A stretch of DNA of 43,985 nucleotides. It comes from Rubrivivax sp. (GTDB lineage Bacteria > Pseudomonadota > Gammaproteobacteria > Burkholderiales > Burkholderiaceae_C). Below are positions 1-9,857 of the stretch, one piece after another (the stretch's first letter is position 1; the number at the start of each line of letters is the position of its first letter). A program made the position numbers and the translations under genes. The notes below the pieces were generated by a model. It ran no database searches and was not told the origin of the DNA. It saw only the letters and a program-made list of their open reading frames with translations. The stretch covers positions 1 through 43,985 of the forward strand of contig JAIYCR010000057.1 of NCBI GenBank assembly GCA_027487905.1, read 5' to 3'.

Positions 1-491
1 TGCGCCTTGTAGATGAGGATGTCGGCCGCCTGCAGCAGCGGATAGCCCAGGAAGCCGTAGGTGGCCAGATCGCGGTCGCGCAGCTTGTCGATCTGGTCCT
101 TGTAGGTGGGCACCCGCTCGAGCCAGCCCAGCGGCGTGCCCATCGCCAGCAGCGTGAAGAGTTCGGCGTGCTCCGGCAGGCGGCTTTGCACGAAGATCGT
201 GCAGCGCTCGGGGTCCAGGCCGGCGGCGATCCAGTCGATCACCATGTCGTAGACATAGCGCTCCATCACGTCGCGCTCTTCGTAGTGCGTGGTCAGCGCG
301 TGCCAGTCGGCCACGAAGAAGAAGCAGTCGTAATCGGCCTGCAGCCGCACCCAGTTCTTCAGCGCACCGTGGTAGTGGCCCAGGTGCATGGCGCCAGTGG
401 GTCGCATGCCCGACAGCACCCGCTGCCGAGTGGCGGCGGCGTTGTCGGTGCCGGCGTCGGCGGGTTGGTTGGGGGCTGTGGACGGGATCAT
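1..491 (-). CDS. trpS: Tryptophanyl-tRNA synthetase, N-terminal part (cut by window edge)
   Basis: Class I aminoacyl-tRNA synthetase that charges tRNA-Trp in the cytoplasm. The 163 codons in the window carry the family start, including SGMRPTGAMHLGHYHGALKNW (quoted in part: GAMHLGHYHG), where HLGH is the HIGH-type ATP-binding signature, and later the stretches FVADWHAL and YKDQIDKLRD typical of bacterial TrpS. The reading frame runs open off the left edge, so the KMSKS half lies outside. The ATG at 491 is chosen because about 20 variable residues precede the conserved core and no in-frame start closer to the core looks better. It is divergent from purN across 162 bases. A TACAAT hexamer on the minus strand at 522-517 could be its -10 box. 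Confidence 0.95.
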   Translation of the reverse strand, partial: MIPSTAPNQPADAGTDNAAATRQRVLSGMRPTGAMHLGHYHGALKNWVRLQADYDCFFFVADWHALTTHYEERDVMERYVYDMVIDWIAAGLDPERCTIFVQSRLPEHAELFTLLAMGTPLGWLERVPTYKDQIDKLRDRDLATYGFLGYPLLQAADILIYKA

Positions 492-516
492 GCGCACGCT
501 CGGCAAAGGGGACGGG

Positions 517-522
517 ATTGTA
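517..522 (-). promoter_or_regulatory. Candidate -10 box for trpS
   Basis: The minus strand reads TCCTACAATC here, giving the hexamer TACAAT 25 bases upstream of the trpS ATG. No convincing -35 hexamer is visible at 16-18 bases spacing. The same TCCTACAAT string occurs on the plus strand upstream of the desaturase at 2703-2711. Confidence 0.4.
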
Positions 523-653
523 GGAGTCGGATACTTCCGGCCCTGCGCGCCCTTGGCCAAGCCCTTCGCCGCGTTCGTCGTCCCTCCTGTTCCCGACATC
601 TGTCCTTGCTGCGGGCCCTTGCCGTGGGTCCGTTGCGTGGGCTCCCTCTTTCC

Positions 654-1289
654 ATGAAGTCCCTCGTCATCCTGATCTCCGGCCGGGGATCGAACATGCA
701 GGCCATCGTCGAGACCGCCCGGCGTGAGGCCTGGCAGGTGCGCCTGGCCGGCGTGGTGGCCCACCGCGGCGACTCGGCCGGTCTGGCCTGGGCGGCGGCC
801 CAGGGACTGCCCACCGCGCTGGTGGACCACCGCGATCACCCCGAACGCGCCGCTTTCGACGCCCATCTGGCTGAGGCCATCCGGCACCTGGCAGGGCCGG
901 ACGGCCCTGACCTGCTGGCACTGGCCGGGTTCATGCGGGTGCTCGGATCGGATTTCGTGCAGGCCCATGCCGGCCGGATGGTGAACATCCACCCCTCGCT
1001 GCTGCCCGCCTTCCCCGGCCTGCACACGCACCGCCGCGCGCTGCAGGCGGGCTGCCGCTTCGCGGGGGCCACCGTGCACGGGGTCACCGCCGAGCTCGAC
1101 CATGGCCCCATCGCCGCGCAGGCCTGCGTGCCGGTGCTGCCCGACGACGACGAATCTGCTCTGGCCGCGCGGGTACTCGAGCGCGAGCACCGGATGTATC
1201 CCCGGGTCATCGACTGGCTGCTGCGCGAACGGCTGGTGCTGCGCGATGGCCGCTATCGCCAGCTGGACGGCGAGTCCACCGCCTTCTGA
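654..1289 (+). CDS. purN: Phosphoribosylglycinamide formyltransferase (GART)
   Basis: Transfers a formyl group from 10-formyl-tetrahydrofolate to GAR in de novo purine synthesis. The 211-residue protein is the usual PurN length (E. coli 212). It starts with the phosphate-binding loop ISGRGSNMQAI, has NIHPSLLPAFPG with the catalytic Asn and His, and GVTAELDHGPI with the catalytic Asp. The frame is open back to 168, but homology begins only at the ATG at 654 (MKSLVILISG), so the upstream part is discarded. No clear Shine-Dalgarno precedes this ATG. rsmB follows 53 bases later on the same strand. Confidence 0.96.
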   Translation: MKSLVILISGRGSNMQAIVETARREAWQVRLAGVVAHRGDSAGLAWAAAQGLPTALVDHRDHPERAAFDAHLAEAIRHLAGPDGPDLLALAGFMRVLGSDFVQAHAGRMVNIHPSLLPAFPGLHTHRRALQAGCRFAGATVHGVTAELDHGPIAAQACVPVLPDDDESALAARVLEREHRMYPRVIDWLLRERLVLRDGRYRQLDGESTAF

Positions 1290-1330
1290 CCGGTAGACGG
1301 CACCCCCGGGGCCGGCCGACGGCCACCCCC

Positions 1331-1336
1331 GACAAT
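1331..1336 (+). promoter_or_regulatory. Candidate -10 box placed for a leaderless rsmB transcript
   Basis: GACAAT lies six bases before the rsmB ATG at 1343 (GACAATCGCGGCATG). Transcription normally starts about seven bases after a -10 box, which would put the first base of the mRNA at or next to the A of the start codon. There is no obvious -35 match. Nearly the same 15-mer precedes ftsK. Confidence 0.4.
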
Positions 1337-1342
1337 CGCGGC

Positions 1343-2608
1343 ATGCATCCGAACGCTCTCGTCGACCTCGCCACCGAACTCGCCCAGCGGGTCCTGCTCT
1401 TCAGCGCCCCGGCCGACAGCGTCGTGTCCGGCTTCTTCCGTGAACACCGGTCGCTCGGCACGCGCGAGCGCCACACGCTGGCCGAGACGGCCTACCACCT
1501 GCTGCGCCACAAGGCCGTGCTCGAGCACCTGGCCCAGACGGGCCGCGGTCCGCGCGCGCGTCGCCTGGCCCTGCTCGCCTGGCAGGGCGGCAATGCCGCC
1601 TACCTGAAGGCCGCCCTGCACCCGGACGAACAAGCCTGGCTGGAGCATGTGGCCGCGATAGACCGCAGCCAGCTGCCCGAGCGGCTGCGCCTGAACCTTC
1701 CCGAATGGCTGGGCGAGCGGCTGCAGGCCCAGCTGGGCGAGCACTTCGTGCCCGTGGTCGAGGCGCTGTCTCAGCCGGCTCCGCTGGACCTGCGGGTCAA
1801 CACCTTCAAGGCGCGCCGCGAGGCGGTGCTGGCCGAATTCGCGTCGCTCGGACACAGCGCCGAGGCCACGCCCTTCTCGCCCTGGGGCCTGCGCCTGTCC
1901 TCCAAGCCCGCGCTGCACAAGGTGGAGCTCTTCCTGCGCGGCGACGTGGAGGTGCAGGACGAGGGCAGCCAGCTGCTGGCGCTGCTCACCGATGCCCACC
2001 GCGGCGAGATGGTGGCCGACTTCTGTGCGGGTGCCGGCGGCAAGACGCTCGCGCTGGGCGCTGCGATGCGCAACACCGGCCGCCTGTATGCCTTCGACAC
2101 CTCCGGGCACCGGCTGGCCGCGCTCAAGCCGCGGCTGGCGCGCAGCGGGCTTTCCAACGTCTATCCCATCCAGATCGCGCACGAGCGGGACGAGCGCATC
2201 AAGCGGCTGGCCGGCAAGCTCGACCGCGTGCTGATCGACGCACCCTGCTCGGGCCTGGGCACGCTGCGCCGCAACCCCGACCTCAAGTGGCGCCAGTCGC
2301 CCGAGTCGGTGGCCGAGCTGGTGGCCAAGCAGACGGCCATCCTCTCCAGCGCTGCCCGCCTGGTCAAACCGGGTGGGCGCCTGGTGTATGCCACCTGCAG
2401 CCTGCTGCGCGAGGAAAACGAGGCCATCGCGGAGGCCTTCGATGCCGCAGCCGAACGCGACTTCGAGGTGCTGCCCGCCGCCCAGGCCCTGGAGCGCGCC
2501 GGCGTGGCCGAGGCCGAGCGGCTGGTGGAGGGCGCCTACCTGCGCCTGTGGCCGGACCGCCACGCCACCGATGGCTTCTTCGCCGCCGTCTGGCAGCGCC
2601 GGGGCTGA
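1343..2608 (+). CDS. rsmB: 16S rRNA (cytosine-5)-methyltransferase, RsmB/NOP2-Sun family
   Basis: SAM-dependent enzyme expected to make m5C967 in 16S rRNA. The 421-residue protein has the SAM-binding loop DFCAGAGGKTLALGA (about residues 228-242), the motif IV DAPCSGLGTLRRNPD with one of the two conserved cysteines (about 301), and motif VI VYATCSLLREENE with the other (about 351). The N-terminal third is the NusB-like RNA-binding region in this family, here rather divergent, so RsmB itself rather than a paralogous RsmF-type enzyme is likely but not certain. The start at 1343 has no Shine-Dalgarno; a GACAAT hexamer sits directly upstream, compatible with a leaderless mRNA. Confidence 0.88.
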   Translation: MHPNALVDLATELAQRVLLFSAPADSVVSGFFREHRSLGTRERHTLAETAYHLLRHKAVLEHLAQTGRGPRARRLALLAWQGGNAAYLKAALHPDEQAWLEHVAAIDRSQLPERLRLNLPEWLGERLQAQLGEHFVPVVEALSQPAPLDLRVNTFKARREAVLAEFASLGHSAEATPFSPWGLRLSSKPALHKVELFLRGDVEVQDEGSQLLALLTDAHRGEMVADFCAGAGGKTLALGAAMRNTGRLYAFDTSGHRLAALKPRLARSGLSNVYPIQIAHERDERIKRLAGKLDRVLIDAPCSGLGTLRRNPDLKWRQSPESVAELVAKQTAILSSAARLVKPGGRLVYATCSLLREENEAIAEAFDAAAERDFEVLPAAQALERAGVAEAERLVEGAYLRLWPDRHATDGFFAAVWQRRG

Positions 2609-2705
2609 ACGCACGCCCTTGATCCCGGTCAGCCGGGGCGCAGGCCCGGGGTGTGACCGGGGGTTTGCGCCCCCAGATCGAACTTTCCCGGGGCGGACCG
2701 GCTCC

Positions 2706-2711
2706 TACAAT
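2706..2711 (+). promoter_or_regulatory. Candidate -10 box for the desaturase gene
   Basis: TACAAT in CTCCTACAATGG, 40 bases before the chosen ATG at 2752. A weak -35 (TTTCCC, 2684-2689) is 16 bases upstream. The interval 2609-2751 is otherwise G/C-rich with short G and C runs and no clear terminator for rsmB. Confidence 0.45.
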
Positions 2712-2751
2712 GGCTTCAGCGCGCGTTGTTGCGTGCACGAAAGGTGATGTG

Positions 2752-3972
2752 ATGGATGTGTTGTCGATGTTGGGCTCCGGCCTCCTGGGCTGGCTGGCCA
2801 ACGGCCTGGTCGAAACCACCTGGTGGCAGGTGCTGCTGTTCACGCTCGTGAGCACGCACATCACCATCGCAGCCGTCACGATCTTCCTGCACCGTTCCCA
2901 GGCCCACCGCTCCCTGGAGCTCGGCCCCGTGCCCTCGCACTTCTTCCGGCTGTGGCTGTGGCTCACCACCGGCATGGTGACCAAGGAGTGGGTGGCCATC
3001 CACCGCAAGCACCACGCCAAGTGCGAGACCGAGGAAGACCCGCACAGCCCGGTCACCCGGGGCATCGACACCGTGCTCTGGCGCGGCTCGGAGCTCTACC
3101 GCGCCGAGGCGAAGAACCTCGAGACGCTGCAGAAGTACGGGCACAACACGCCGGACGACTGGATCGAGCGCAACGTCTACACCCGCTACAGCTGGCAGGG
3201 CGTGGGCCTGATGCTTATCATCAACCTGATGCTCTTCGGCGCCATCGGCGCCACGGTGTGGGCCGTCCAGATGGCGTGGATCCCGGTCACCGCTGCGGGC
3301 ATCATCAACGGCCTGGGCCACTGGTGGGGCTACCGCAACTTCGAGGCCGCCGACGCCTCGACCAACATCTCGCCCATCGGCTTCATCATCGGCGGCGAGG
3401 AGTTGCACAACAACCATCACACCTACCCGACCTCGGCCAAGCTGTCGGTCAAGCCTTTCGAGTTCGACATCGGCTGGGGCTACATCCGGCTGATGGAGAT
3501 GGTGGGCTGGGCCAAGGTGCGCAAGACGGCGCCCAGCCTGAAGCTCGGCGAGGTCCGCGCGGTGGCTGACAGCCGCACGCTGGAGGCCATCATCGCCAAC
3601 CGATACGAGGTCATGGCGCAGCTCGCCTCTGAAATGAAGCGGGCCTGCTCGGCCGAACTCGATCGCCTGAAGGCGCAGGGTGCCGAAGGCACGGCGCGCT
3701 TCACCGACATGCGCCTGGCCCGCCGGTGGCTGCACCGCGACGAGGACAAGATTCCCCCGGCCATCCGCGGCCAACTCGCGCAGGTGGTGGGCGATGCACC
3801 GGCGCTGGCGAAGATCCTCGCCATGCGCGAAGAGCTGCGACTGCTGTGGACCCGCACCAACGTGTCCGCCGAGCAACTCGTGCTGGACCTGCAGGCCTGG
3901 TGCCAACGCGCCGAGGCGAGCGGCATCGCGGCGCTGCGCGACTTCTCCATGCGCCTGCGCGCGGCGGCCTGA
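2752..3972 (+). CDS. Acyl-CoA/fatty-acid delta-9-type desaturase with an extra C-terminal domain
   Basis: Membrane di-iron desaturase introducing a double bond into saturated acyl chains. The first about 250 of 406 residues hold hydrophobic segments and the three histidine boxes: HRSQAH (H47-H52), HRKHH (H84-H88) and HNNHH (about 219-223), the order of the stearoyl-CoA desaturase (DesA/DesC) type. The start at 2752 follows AAGG at 2741 and is preferred over in-frame starts back to 2653, which would overlap the candidate promoter. Residues about 265-406 are hydrophilic and outside the catalytic fold. Their pattern (APALAKILAMREELRLLW, then LQAWCQRAEASGIAALRDF) resembles the C-terminus of ISL3-family transposases; see findings. 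A strong terminator follows at 4062. Confidence 0.93.
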   Translation: MDVLSMLGSGLLGWLANGLVETTWWQVLLFTLVSTHITIAAVTIFLHRSQAHRSLELGPVPSHFFRLWLWLTTGMVTKEWVAIHRKHHAKCETEEDPHSPVTRGIDTVLWRGSELYRAEAKNLETLQKYGHNTPDDWIERNVYTRYSWQGVGLMLIINLMLFGAIGATVWAVQMAWIPVTAAGIINGLGHWWGYRNFEAADASTNISPIGFIIGGEELHNNHHTYPTSAKLSVKPFEFDIGWGYIRLMEMVGWAKVRKTAPSLKLGEVRAVADSRTLEAIIANRYEVMAQLASEMKRACSAELDRLKAQGAEGTARFTDMRLARRWLHRDEDKIPPAIRGQLAQVVGDAPALAKILAMREELRLLWTRTNVSAEQLVLDLQAWCQRAEASGIAALRDFSMRLRAAA

Positions 3973-4061
3973 AGACCAGGCCCGCAGCTCGGCCGTTCAC
4001 ACGGCCGGGCGTCCCAATCCCAAGCGCATTTCCGGAACAGATCTCCAAAGCAGATCGCCAA

Positions 4062-4103
4062 AACAGAAGGGCCGACCGGTTTGCACCGGTCGGCCCTTCT
4101 GTT
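4062..4103. terminator. Bidirectional rho-independent terminator
   Basis: A perfect 19-bp inverted repeat (core CAGAAGGGCCGACCGGT at 4064-4080 and its complement at 4085-4101, plus two A-T pairs) with a TTGC loop. On the minus strand it is followed by TTTTGG, so it terminates rpmB-rpmG; on the plus strand the arm ends CTTCTGTTCGTCT, a poorer T-rich tail that would still serve the convergent desaturase gene. Confidence 0.9.
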
Positions 4104-4146
4104 CGTCTGGCTGCTGCTCGGCTTCCGAGCGAAGCGAGGCGCTGAA

Positions 4147-4314
4147 TTACTTCAGCTTCACTTCCTTGTACTTCACGTGCTTGCGAGCCTTCGGATCGAA
4201 CTTCATCATCTCCAGCTTTTCCGGAGTGGTCTTCTTGTTCTTGTCCGTGGTGTAGAAGTGCCCGGTTCCAGCCGTGCTCTCCAGCTTGATCTTCTCGCGT
4301 CCGCCTTTGGCCAT
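4147..4314 (-). CDS. rpmG: 50S ribosomal protein L33
   Basis: The 55-residue protein starts [19 protein letters not shown] and ends VKYKEVKLK, the L33 pattern and exactly the E. coli length. It is the cysteine-free form: the zinc-ribbon CxxC pairs found in some paralogues are absent. A Shine-Dalgarno (AGGAG in the minus-strand leader GACAGGAGCACACC) precedes the ATG at 4314. It lies 35 bases downstream of rpmB and ends just before the terminator at 4062-4103, so rpmB-rpmG is a two-gene operon. Confidence 0.97.
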   Translation of the reverse strand: MAKGGREKIKLESTAGTGHFYTTDKNKKTTPEKLEMMKFDPKARKHVKYKEVKLK

Positions 4315-4349
4315 GGTGTGCTCCTGTCAGCGTGGGTTACGGGGGCGGC

Positions 4350-4583
4350 TCAGAGCTCGCCCTTGGCGCGCAGGTCGGCCACGACCTGGTCGATGCCGAC
4401 CTTGTCGATCAGGCGCAGCGCCGCGTTGCTGATGCGCAGACGCACCCAGCGGTTTTCCGTTTCCAGCCAGAAACGGCGGTAGTGCAGGTTCGGCAGGAAC
4501 CGGCGCTTGGTCTTGTTGTTGGCGTGGGAAACGTTGTTTCCCACCATCGGGCGCTTGCCCGTGACCTGACAGACGCGTGCCAT
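4350..4583 (-). CDS. rpmB: 50S ribosomal protein L28
   Basis: The 77-residue basic protein begins [20 protein letters not shown] and contains [15 protein letters not shown], the hallmark of bacterial L28 (E. coli 78 residues). The start ATG at 4583 is preceded by GGAGA in the minus-strand leader. The frame is open far upstream through trxB but that is an antisense-type artefact of high GC. The gene heads rpmB-rpmG, probably driven by a promoter at the 3' end of trxB (4703-4732). Confidence 0.97.
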   Translation of the reverse strand: MARVCQVTGKRPMVGNNVSHANNKTKRRFLPNLHYRRFWLETENRWVRLRISNAALRLIDKVGIDQVVADLRAKGEL

Positions 4584-4702
4584 GACGCTTCTCCGTTGAA
4601 CGTGAACCCGGGGTCGGCGGCCGTGTACTCCAGGCGCAGCCGCCCCGAAAAAAGGGGAGCGAAGGTCCGGCGCAAATGAATGCCTGCCGGAGAAAGCCTT
4701 CG

Positions 4703-5898
<1,196 letters not shown>

Positions 5899-6567
5899 AT
5901 GGCCATGCTCTCGAACCTCGACCTCATCCGTCGGGTTCCGCTCTTTTCGATGCTTACCAACGACCAGGCGCAGGGCATCGCCGACGCCGTCGTCAAGCGC
6001 CGCTTCAGGCGCGGCGAGATCATCGTGGAGCATGGCCGCAAGTCCAACGCGCTGTTCATCCTGCTCACCGGCCGTGCCCGGGTGCTGACCTCCGATTCCC
6101 GCGGTCGCGAGGTCATCCTGGCGGTGCTGCAGCCCGGCGACTACGTCGGCGAGATGAGCCTGATCGACAACGAGCCGCATTCGGCCACCGTGCGCGCCGA
6201 GGTGCAGACCGACATGCTCATCCTCGGCCGCGCCGAGTTCGCCCGCTGCCTGCCGGAGAACTCCAGCCTGTCCTACGCCATCCTGCGTGGGCTGGTGTCG
6301 CGTCTGCGCTCGGCCGACCGCCAGATCGAGTCGCTCGCGCTGCTGGATGTCTACGGGCGCGTGGCGCGCACGCTGCTGGACATGGCCGAACTGCAGGGCG
6401 AGGTTCGCATCATCCGCAACAAGGTGTCCCGCCAGGACCTGGCCAAGATCGTCGGCGCCTCCCGCGAGATGGTCAGCCGGGTGATGAAGGACCTGGAGGA
6501 GCGCGGCATGGTCGAGACCCAGGAAAACGGCTCGGTGATCATCAAGGACCGCCTGACCAACGGCTGA
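5899..6567 (+). CDS. Crp/Fnr-family transcriptional regulator
   Basis: The 222-residue protein has an N-terminal cyclic-nucleotide-binding-type beta-roll (about 10-125), a dimerisation helix, and a C-terminal winged helix-turn-helix (about 170-205: [20 protein letters not shown]). The recognition helix keeps the R-E-x-V-x-R pattern of E. coli CRP, so a TGTGA-like half-site is plausible. The phosphate-binding cassette reads [17 protein letters not shown]: the arginine that contacts cyclic-nucleotide phosphate in CRP is replaced by His94, so cAMP binding is doubtful. There are no N-terminal cysteines for an Fnr-type iron-sulfur cluster. The effector is unknown. It precedes ftsK on the same strand by 81 bases. 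Confidence 0.93.
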   Translation: MAMLSNLDLIRRVPLFSMLTNDQAQGIADAVVKRRFRRGEIIVEHGRKSNALFILLTGRARVLTSDSRGREVILAVLQPGDYVGEMSLIDNEPHSATVRAEVQTDMLILGRAEFARCLPENSSLSYAILRGLVSRLRSADRQIESLALLDVYGRVARTLLDMAELQGEVRIIRNKVSRQDLAKIVGASREMVSRVMKDLEERGMVETQENGSVIIKDRLTNG

Positions 6568-6635
6568 TCCGGCCCGGGCCGAACGGCCTGAAGCGAAGCA
6601 CGCCATGCCTGGCCGGCCTGTTCCGGTCGGTGCCC

Positions 6636-6641
6636 GACAAT
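6636..6641 (+). promoter_or_regulatory. Candidate -10 box placed for a leaderless ftsK transcript
   Basis: GACAAT lies seven bases before the ftsK ATG at 6649 (CCCGACAATCGGGGGCATG). The spacing would start the mRNA at about the ATG. A -35 match is not evident. The context is nearly identical to that at rsmB. Confidence 0.4.
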
Positions 6642-6648
6642 CGGGGGC

Positions 6649-9126
6649 ATGAGCTTTCCCCTGGAATCCCTGAGCGACCGCGACGCCCCCGAGCGTCCCG
6701 CACGGTCGCGTGCGCGGGCCCCCCGCAGCGGCGGCGCCGCCGCTGCGTCCGCAGCCATGCCGCGCGCGGCCCGTCCTGCCGGCAACTCAAGCGCGTCGGA
6801 CGAGGCGACACTGCCCCTGCTCAGCCGCCGGGCCTGGGCCTTCCTGGCCACCGTCGCCTGGGCCCTGGGCCTGCTCGCGCTGCTGACCCACCAGGCCTCG
6901 GACCCGGCGTGGTCCACCAGCGGCGACGGCGGCGCGGTTCGCAACGCCATCGGCCTGGCCGGCGCCTACGGCTCGGACATCGCGTACTACTTCTTCGGTT
7001 TCTCGGTGTGGTGGCTGGTCCTCGTCAGCGGGCGGGCCGGCGTGACGCTGCTGCTGCGCGCGCGCCGCGCGCGCGCGGCGCAGGCCCGCCCCGCGGCGCC
7101 GGGGCCGGTGCCGTTGCCGGATGAGGCCCCGGCGGTCGCCAGTGGTGGCATGGCTTCGGCGCTGCTGGGCACGGGCTTGCTGATGGCCGCGAGCTGCGCG
7201 CTGGAATGGACCCGTCTCTACCCCTTCGAGCCGCACCTGCCCGGCGCCGCCGGCGGCTTGCTGGGCGCCTGGTTGGGGCCGCTGAGCATGAAGTGGCTGG
7301 GCTTCGTGGGGTCCGGTGTCTTCTGGATCGCACTGCTGGTGCTGGGCACCGGGATGGCGCTGCGCTTTTCCTGGATCGGGCTCGCCGAACGCCTGGGTGG
7401 AGCCTTCGATGCCTGGCGGGATCGCCGAAGCGCCCGCCTCGAGCGCGACATGGACGCCCGCCTGGGCGAGGAAGCCGCCCGCGCCCGTGCCCGCGAACAG
7501 GCCGAGGCGGCGCCTCCGGCCGATCCGGTCTGGCGCGAGGAACACCCGCCGGTGGTCATAGAGCCGGTGCTGCCTGAGCCGCCGCCGAGCGAGCGGGTCG
7601 TCAAGGAGCGTCAGCAGCCCCTGTTCACCGAGCTCTCCGACACCAGGCTGCCGCAGGTCGACCTGCTCGACGCACCCCCGGGGCGCACCGAAACGGTGGC
7701 CGCCGACACGCTGGAGATGACCTCCCGGCTCATCGAGAAGAAGCTCAAGGACTTCGGCGTGGAAGTGCGGGTGGTGACCGCATCGCCGGGCCCGGTGATC
7801 ACCCGCTACGAGATCGAGCCTGCCGTGGGCGTCAAGGGTTCGCAGGTGGTGAACCTCGCCAAGGACCTGGCCCGTTCGCTCAGCCTGGTGAGCATCCGCG
7901 TGGTCGAGACCATTCCCGGCAAGACCACGATGGCGCTGGAACTGCCCAATGCCCGGCGGCAGACCATCCGGCTGTCGGAGATCCTGGGTTCGGAGGCCTA
8001 CAACGGCGCAGCGTCCATGCTCACGATGGGCCTGGGCAAGGACATCGTGGGCAACCCGGTGGTGGCCGACCTCGCCCGCATGCCCCACTGCCTGGTCGCC
8101 GGCACCACCGGCGCGGGCAAGTCGGTGGGCATCAACGCGATGATCCTGAGCCTGCTCTACAAGGCCGAGGCCCGCGACGTCCGCCTCATCCTCATCGACC
8201 CCAAGATGCTCGAGATGAGCGTCTACGAGGGCATTCCGCACCTGCTGTGCCCGGTCGTCACCGACATGAAGCAGGCGGCCAATGCGCTGAACTGGGGCGT
8301 GGCCGAGATGGAGCGCCGCTACAAGCTGATGAGCAAGCTCGGGGTGCGCAACCTGGCCGGCTACAACAAGAAGATCGCCGAAGCCGCCGAGCGCGGCGAG
8401 ACCCTGCCCAACCCGTTCAGCCTCACGCCCGAACAGCCCGAGCCGCTGGAGCGCCTGCCTTATGTGGTGGTGGTGATCGACGAGCTTGCCGACCTGATGA
8501 TGGTGGTGGGCAAGAAGATCGAGGAGCTCATCGCCCGGCTGGCGCAGAAGGCCCGGGCTTCGGGCATCCACCTGATCCTCGCCACCCAGCGGCCGAGCGT
8601 GGACGTCATCACCGGCCTCATCAAGGCCAACATCCCCACCCGCCTGAGCTTCCAGGTGTCCAGCAAGATCGACAGCCGCACCATCCTCGACCAGATGGGC
8701 GCCGAGGCGCTGCTCGGCCAGGGCGACATGCTCTACCTCCCCCCCGGCAGCGGCCTGCCGGTGCGGGTGCACGGCGCCTTCGTCAGCGACGAGGAGGTGC
8801 ACCGCGTGGTCACCTACCTCAAGAGCCAGGGCGAGCCCAACTACATCGAGGGCATCCTGGAAGGCGGCGTGCTCGAGGAGGAGGGCGGTGGCGACACCAA
8901 CTCCAGCGGGGCCTCGGGCTCGGGCGAGAACGATCCGATGTACGACCAGGCCGTGGCCATCGTGCTGCAGCACAAGCGCGCGTCCATCTCGCTGGTGCAG
9001 CGTCACCTTCGCATCGGCTACAACCGGGCGGCCCGCCTGCTCGAGCAGATGGAGAAGAGCGGGCTGGTGAGCGCGATGGCCACCAACGGCAACCGCGACC
9101 TCATCGTGCCCCAGCGATCCGAATGA
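6649..9126 (+). CDS. ftsK: DNA translocase FtsK (SpoIIIE/FtsK family)
   Basis: Septal ATP-driven DNA pump that clears chromosome ends into daughter cells and activates XerCD recombination at dif. The 825-residue protein has about four membrane segments in the first 245 residues, a charged proline-rich linker, then the motor: Walker A GTTGAGKS (about 485-492), Walker [13 protein letters not shown] (about 605-616), and [14 protein letters not shown]. Residues about 763-824 are the winged-helix gamma domain that reads KOPS sites ([10 protein letters not shown] ... [17 protein letters not shown]). The linker is short compared with E. coli (1329 residues). The ATG at 6649 has no Shine-Dalgarno. 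The stop overlaps the lolA start. Confidence 0.97.
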   Translation: MSFPLESLSDRDAPERPARSRARAPRSGGAAAASAAMPRAARPAGNSSASDEATLPLLSRRAWAFLATVAWALGLLALLTHQASDPAWSTSGDGGAVRNAIGLAGAYGSDIAYYFFGFSVWWLVLVSGRAGVTLLLRARRARAAQARPAAPGPVPLPDEAPAVASGGMASALLGTGLLMAASCALEWTRLYPFEPHLPGAAGGLLGAWLGPLSMKWLGFVGSGVFWIALLVLGTGMALRFSWIGLAERLGGAFDAWRDRRSARLERDMDARLGEEAARARAREQAEAAPPADPVWREEHPPVVIEPVLPEPPPSERVVKERQQPLFTELSDTRLPQVDLLDAPPGRTETVAADTLEMTSRLIEKKLKDFGVEVRVVTASPGPVITRYEIEPAVGVKGSQVVNLAKDLARSLSLVSIRVVETIPGKTTMALELPNARRQTIRLSEILGSEAYNGAASMLTMGLGKDIVGNPVVADLARMPHCLVAGTTGAGKSVGINAMILSLLYKAEARDVRLILIDPKMLEMSVYEGIPHLLCPVVTDMKQAANALNWGVAEMERRYKLMSKLGVRNLAGYNKKIAEAAERGETLPNPFSLTPEQPEPLERLPYVVVVIDELADLMMVVGKKIEELIARLAQKARASGIHLILATQRPSVDVITGLIKANIPTRLSFQVSSKIDSRTILDQMGAEALLGQGDMLYLPPGSGLPVRVHGAFVSDEEVHRVVTYLKSQGEPNYIEGILEGGVLEEEGGGDTNSSGASGSGENDPMYDQAVAIVLQHKRASISLVQRHLRIGYNRAARLLEQMEKSGLVSAMATNGNRDLIVPQRSE

Positions 9127-9815
9127 ACCCCGACCGCAGCCCCTGCATGCCGCCCCCCCACGACATCCCTGGACGTCTCGGCCTCCACCGCCGCCTGATC
9201 CTCACCGGCGGCGCCGCGGCCTGCGTGGCGGCCTTGGCCCCAGGCCTGGCGGCGCAGCCTGCCGACGCGGTGCAGCGCCTGCGCGACTTCGGCCGCAAGG
9301 TGCAGAGCGGCCGCGCCGCGTTCACGCAGACCGTCATCGCGCCGGACGGCACGCGTCGCCGCACCACCACCGGCCAGTTCGAGTTCGCACGGCCCGATCG
9401 CTTCCGCTTCGCCTATGCGCGGCCTTTCGAGCAGCTCATCGTCTCGGACGGGCAGAAGGTGTGGATCCACGATCCCGATCTGAACCAGGCGAGCTCGCGG
9501 CGCCTGGATCAGGCCGTGGGTGCCACGCCGGCGGCCATCCTGGCGGGAGGCTCCATCGACGCCGAGTTCGAGCTCTCGCCGCTGCCATCGGACGAGGGCC
9601 TGGACTGGGTGCAGGCGCTGCCCCGGGCGCGTGGCGGCTCCATCGAGCGGCTGCGCATCGGCTTCAAGGGCGAGACGCTGGCGGCGATGGACATCGTGGA
9701 CAGCTTCGGCCAGCGTTCGCAGATGCGCTTTTCGGCCTTCGAGCTCAATCCGGTGCTGCCGGCCGATCGTTTCCGCTTCCGCCCGCCGCCCGGGGCGGAC
9801 GTGATCGAGCAGTGA
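9123..9815 (+). CDS. lolA: Outer-membrane lipoprotein carrier protein LolA
   Basis: Periplasmic chaperone that ferries lipoproteins from LolCDE to LolB. The 230-residue product has a signal peptide with [20 protein letters not shown] and probable cleavage after AA before QPADAV. The mature part has the LolA pattern: [44 protein letters not shown], then [21 protein letters not shown]. The ATG at 9123 overlaps the ftsK stop (ATGA); an alternative ATG at 9147 would shorten the signal's n-region to a more typical length. Being coupled to ftsK and lying before rarA is a familiar proteobacterial order. Confidence 0.92.
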   Translation: MNPDRSPCMPPPHDIPGRLGLHRRLILTGGAAACVAALAPGLAAQPADAVQRLRDFGRKVQSGRAAFTQTVIAPDGTRRRTTTGQFEFARPDRFRFAYARPFEQLIVSDGQKVWIHDPDLNQASSRRLDQAVGATPAAILAGGSIDAEFELSPLPSDEGLDWVQALPRARGGSIERLRIGFKGETLAAMDIVDSFGQRSQMRFSAFELNPVLPADRFRFRPPPGADVIEQ

Positions 9816-9857
9816 GCGCGGACTGACCGGGTCGCAAGGCCGCAGCCCGCGTGCGGC

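Noticed and set aside
6787-9006. A 739-codon open frame antisense to ftsK
   Set aside because: It is the antisense shadow of a well-supported gene in high-GC DNA, His/Gly/Arg-rich and without any recognisable motif.
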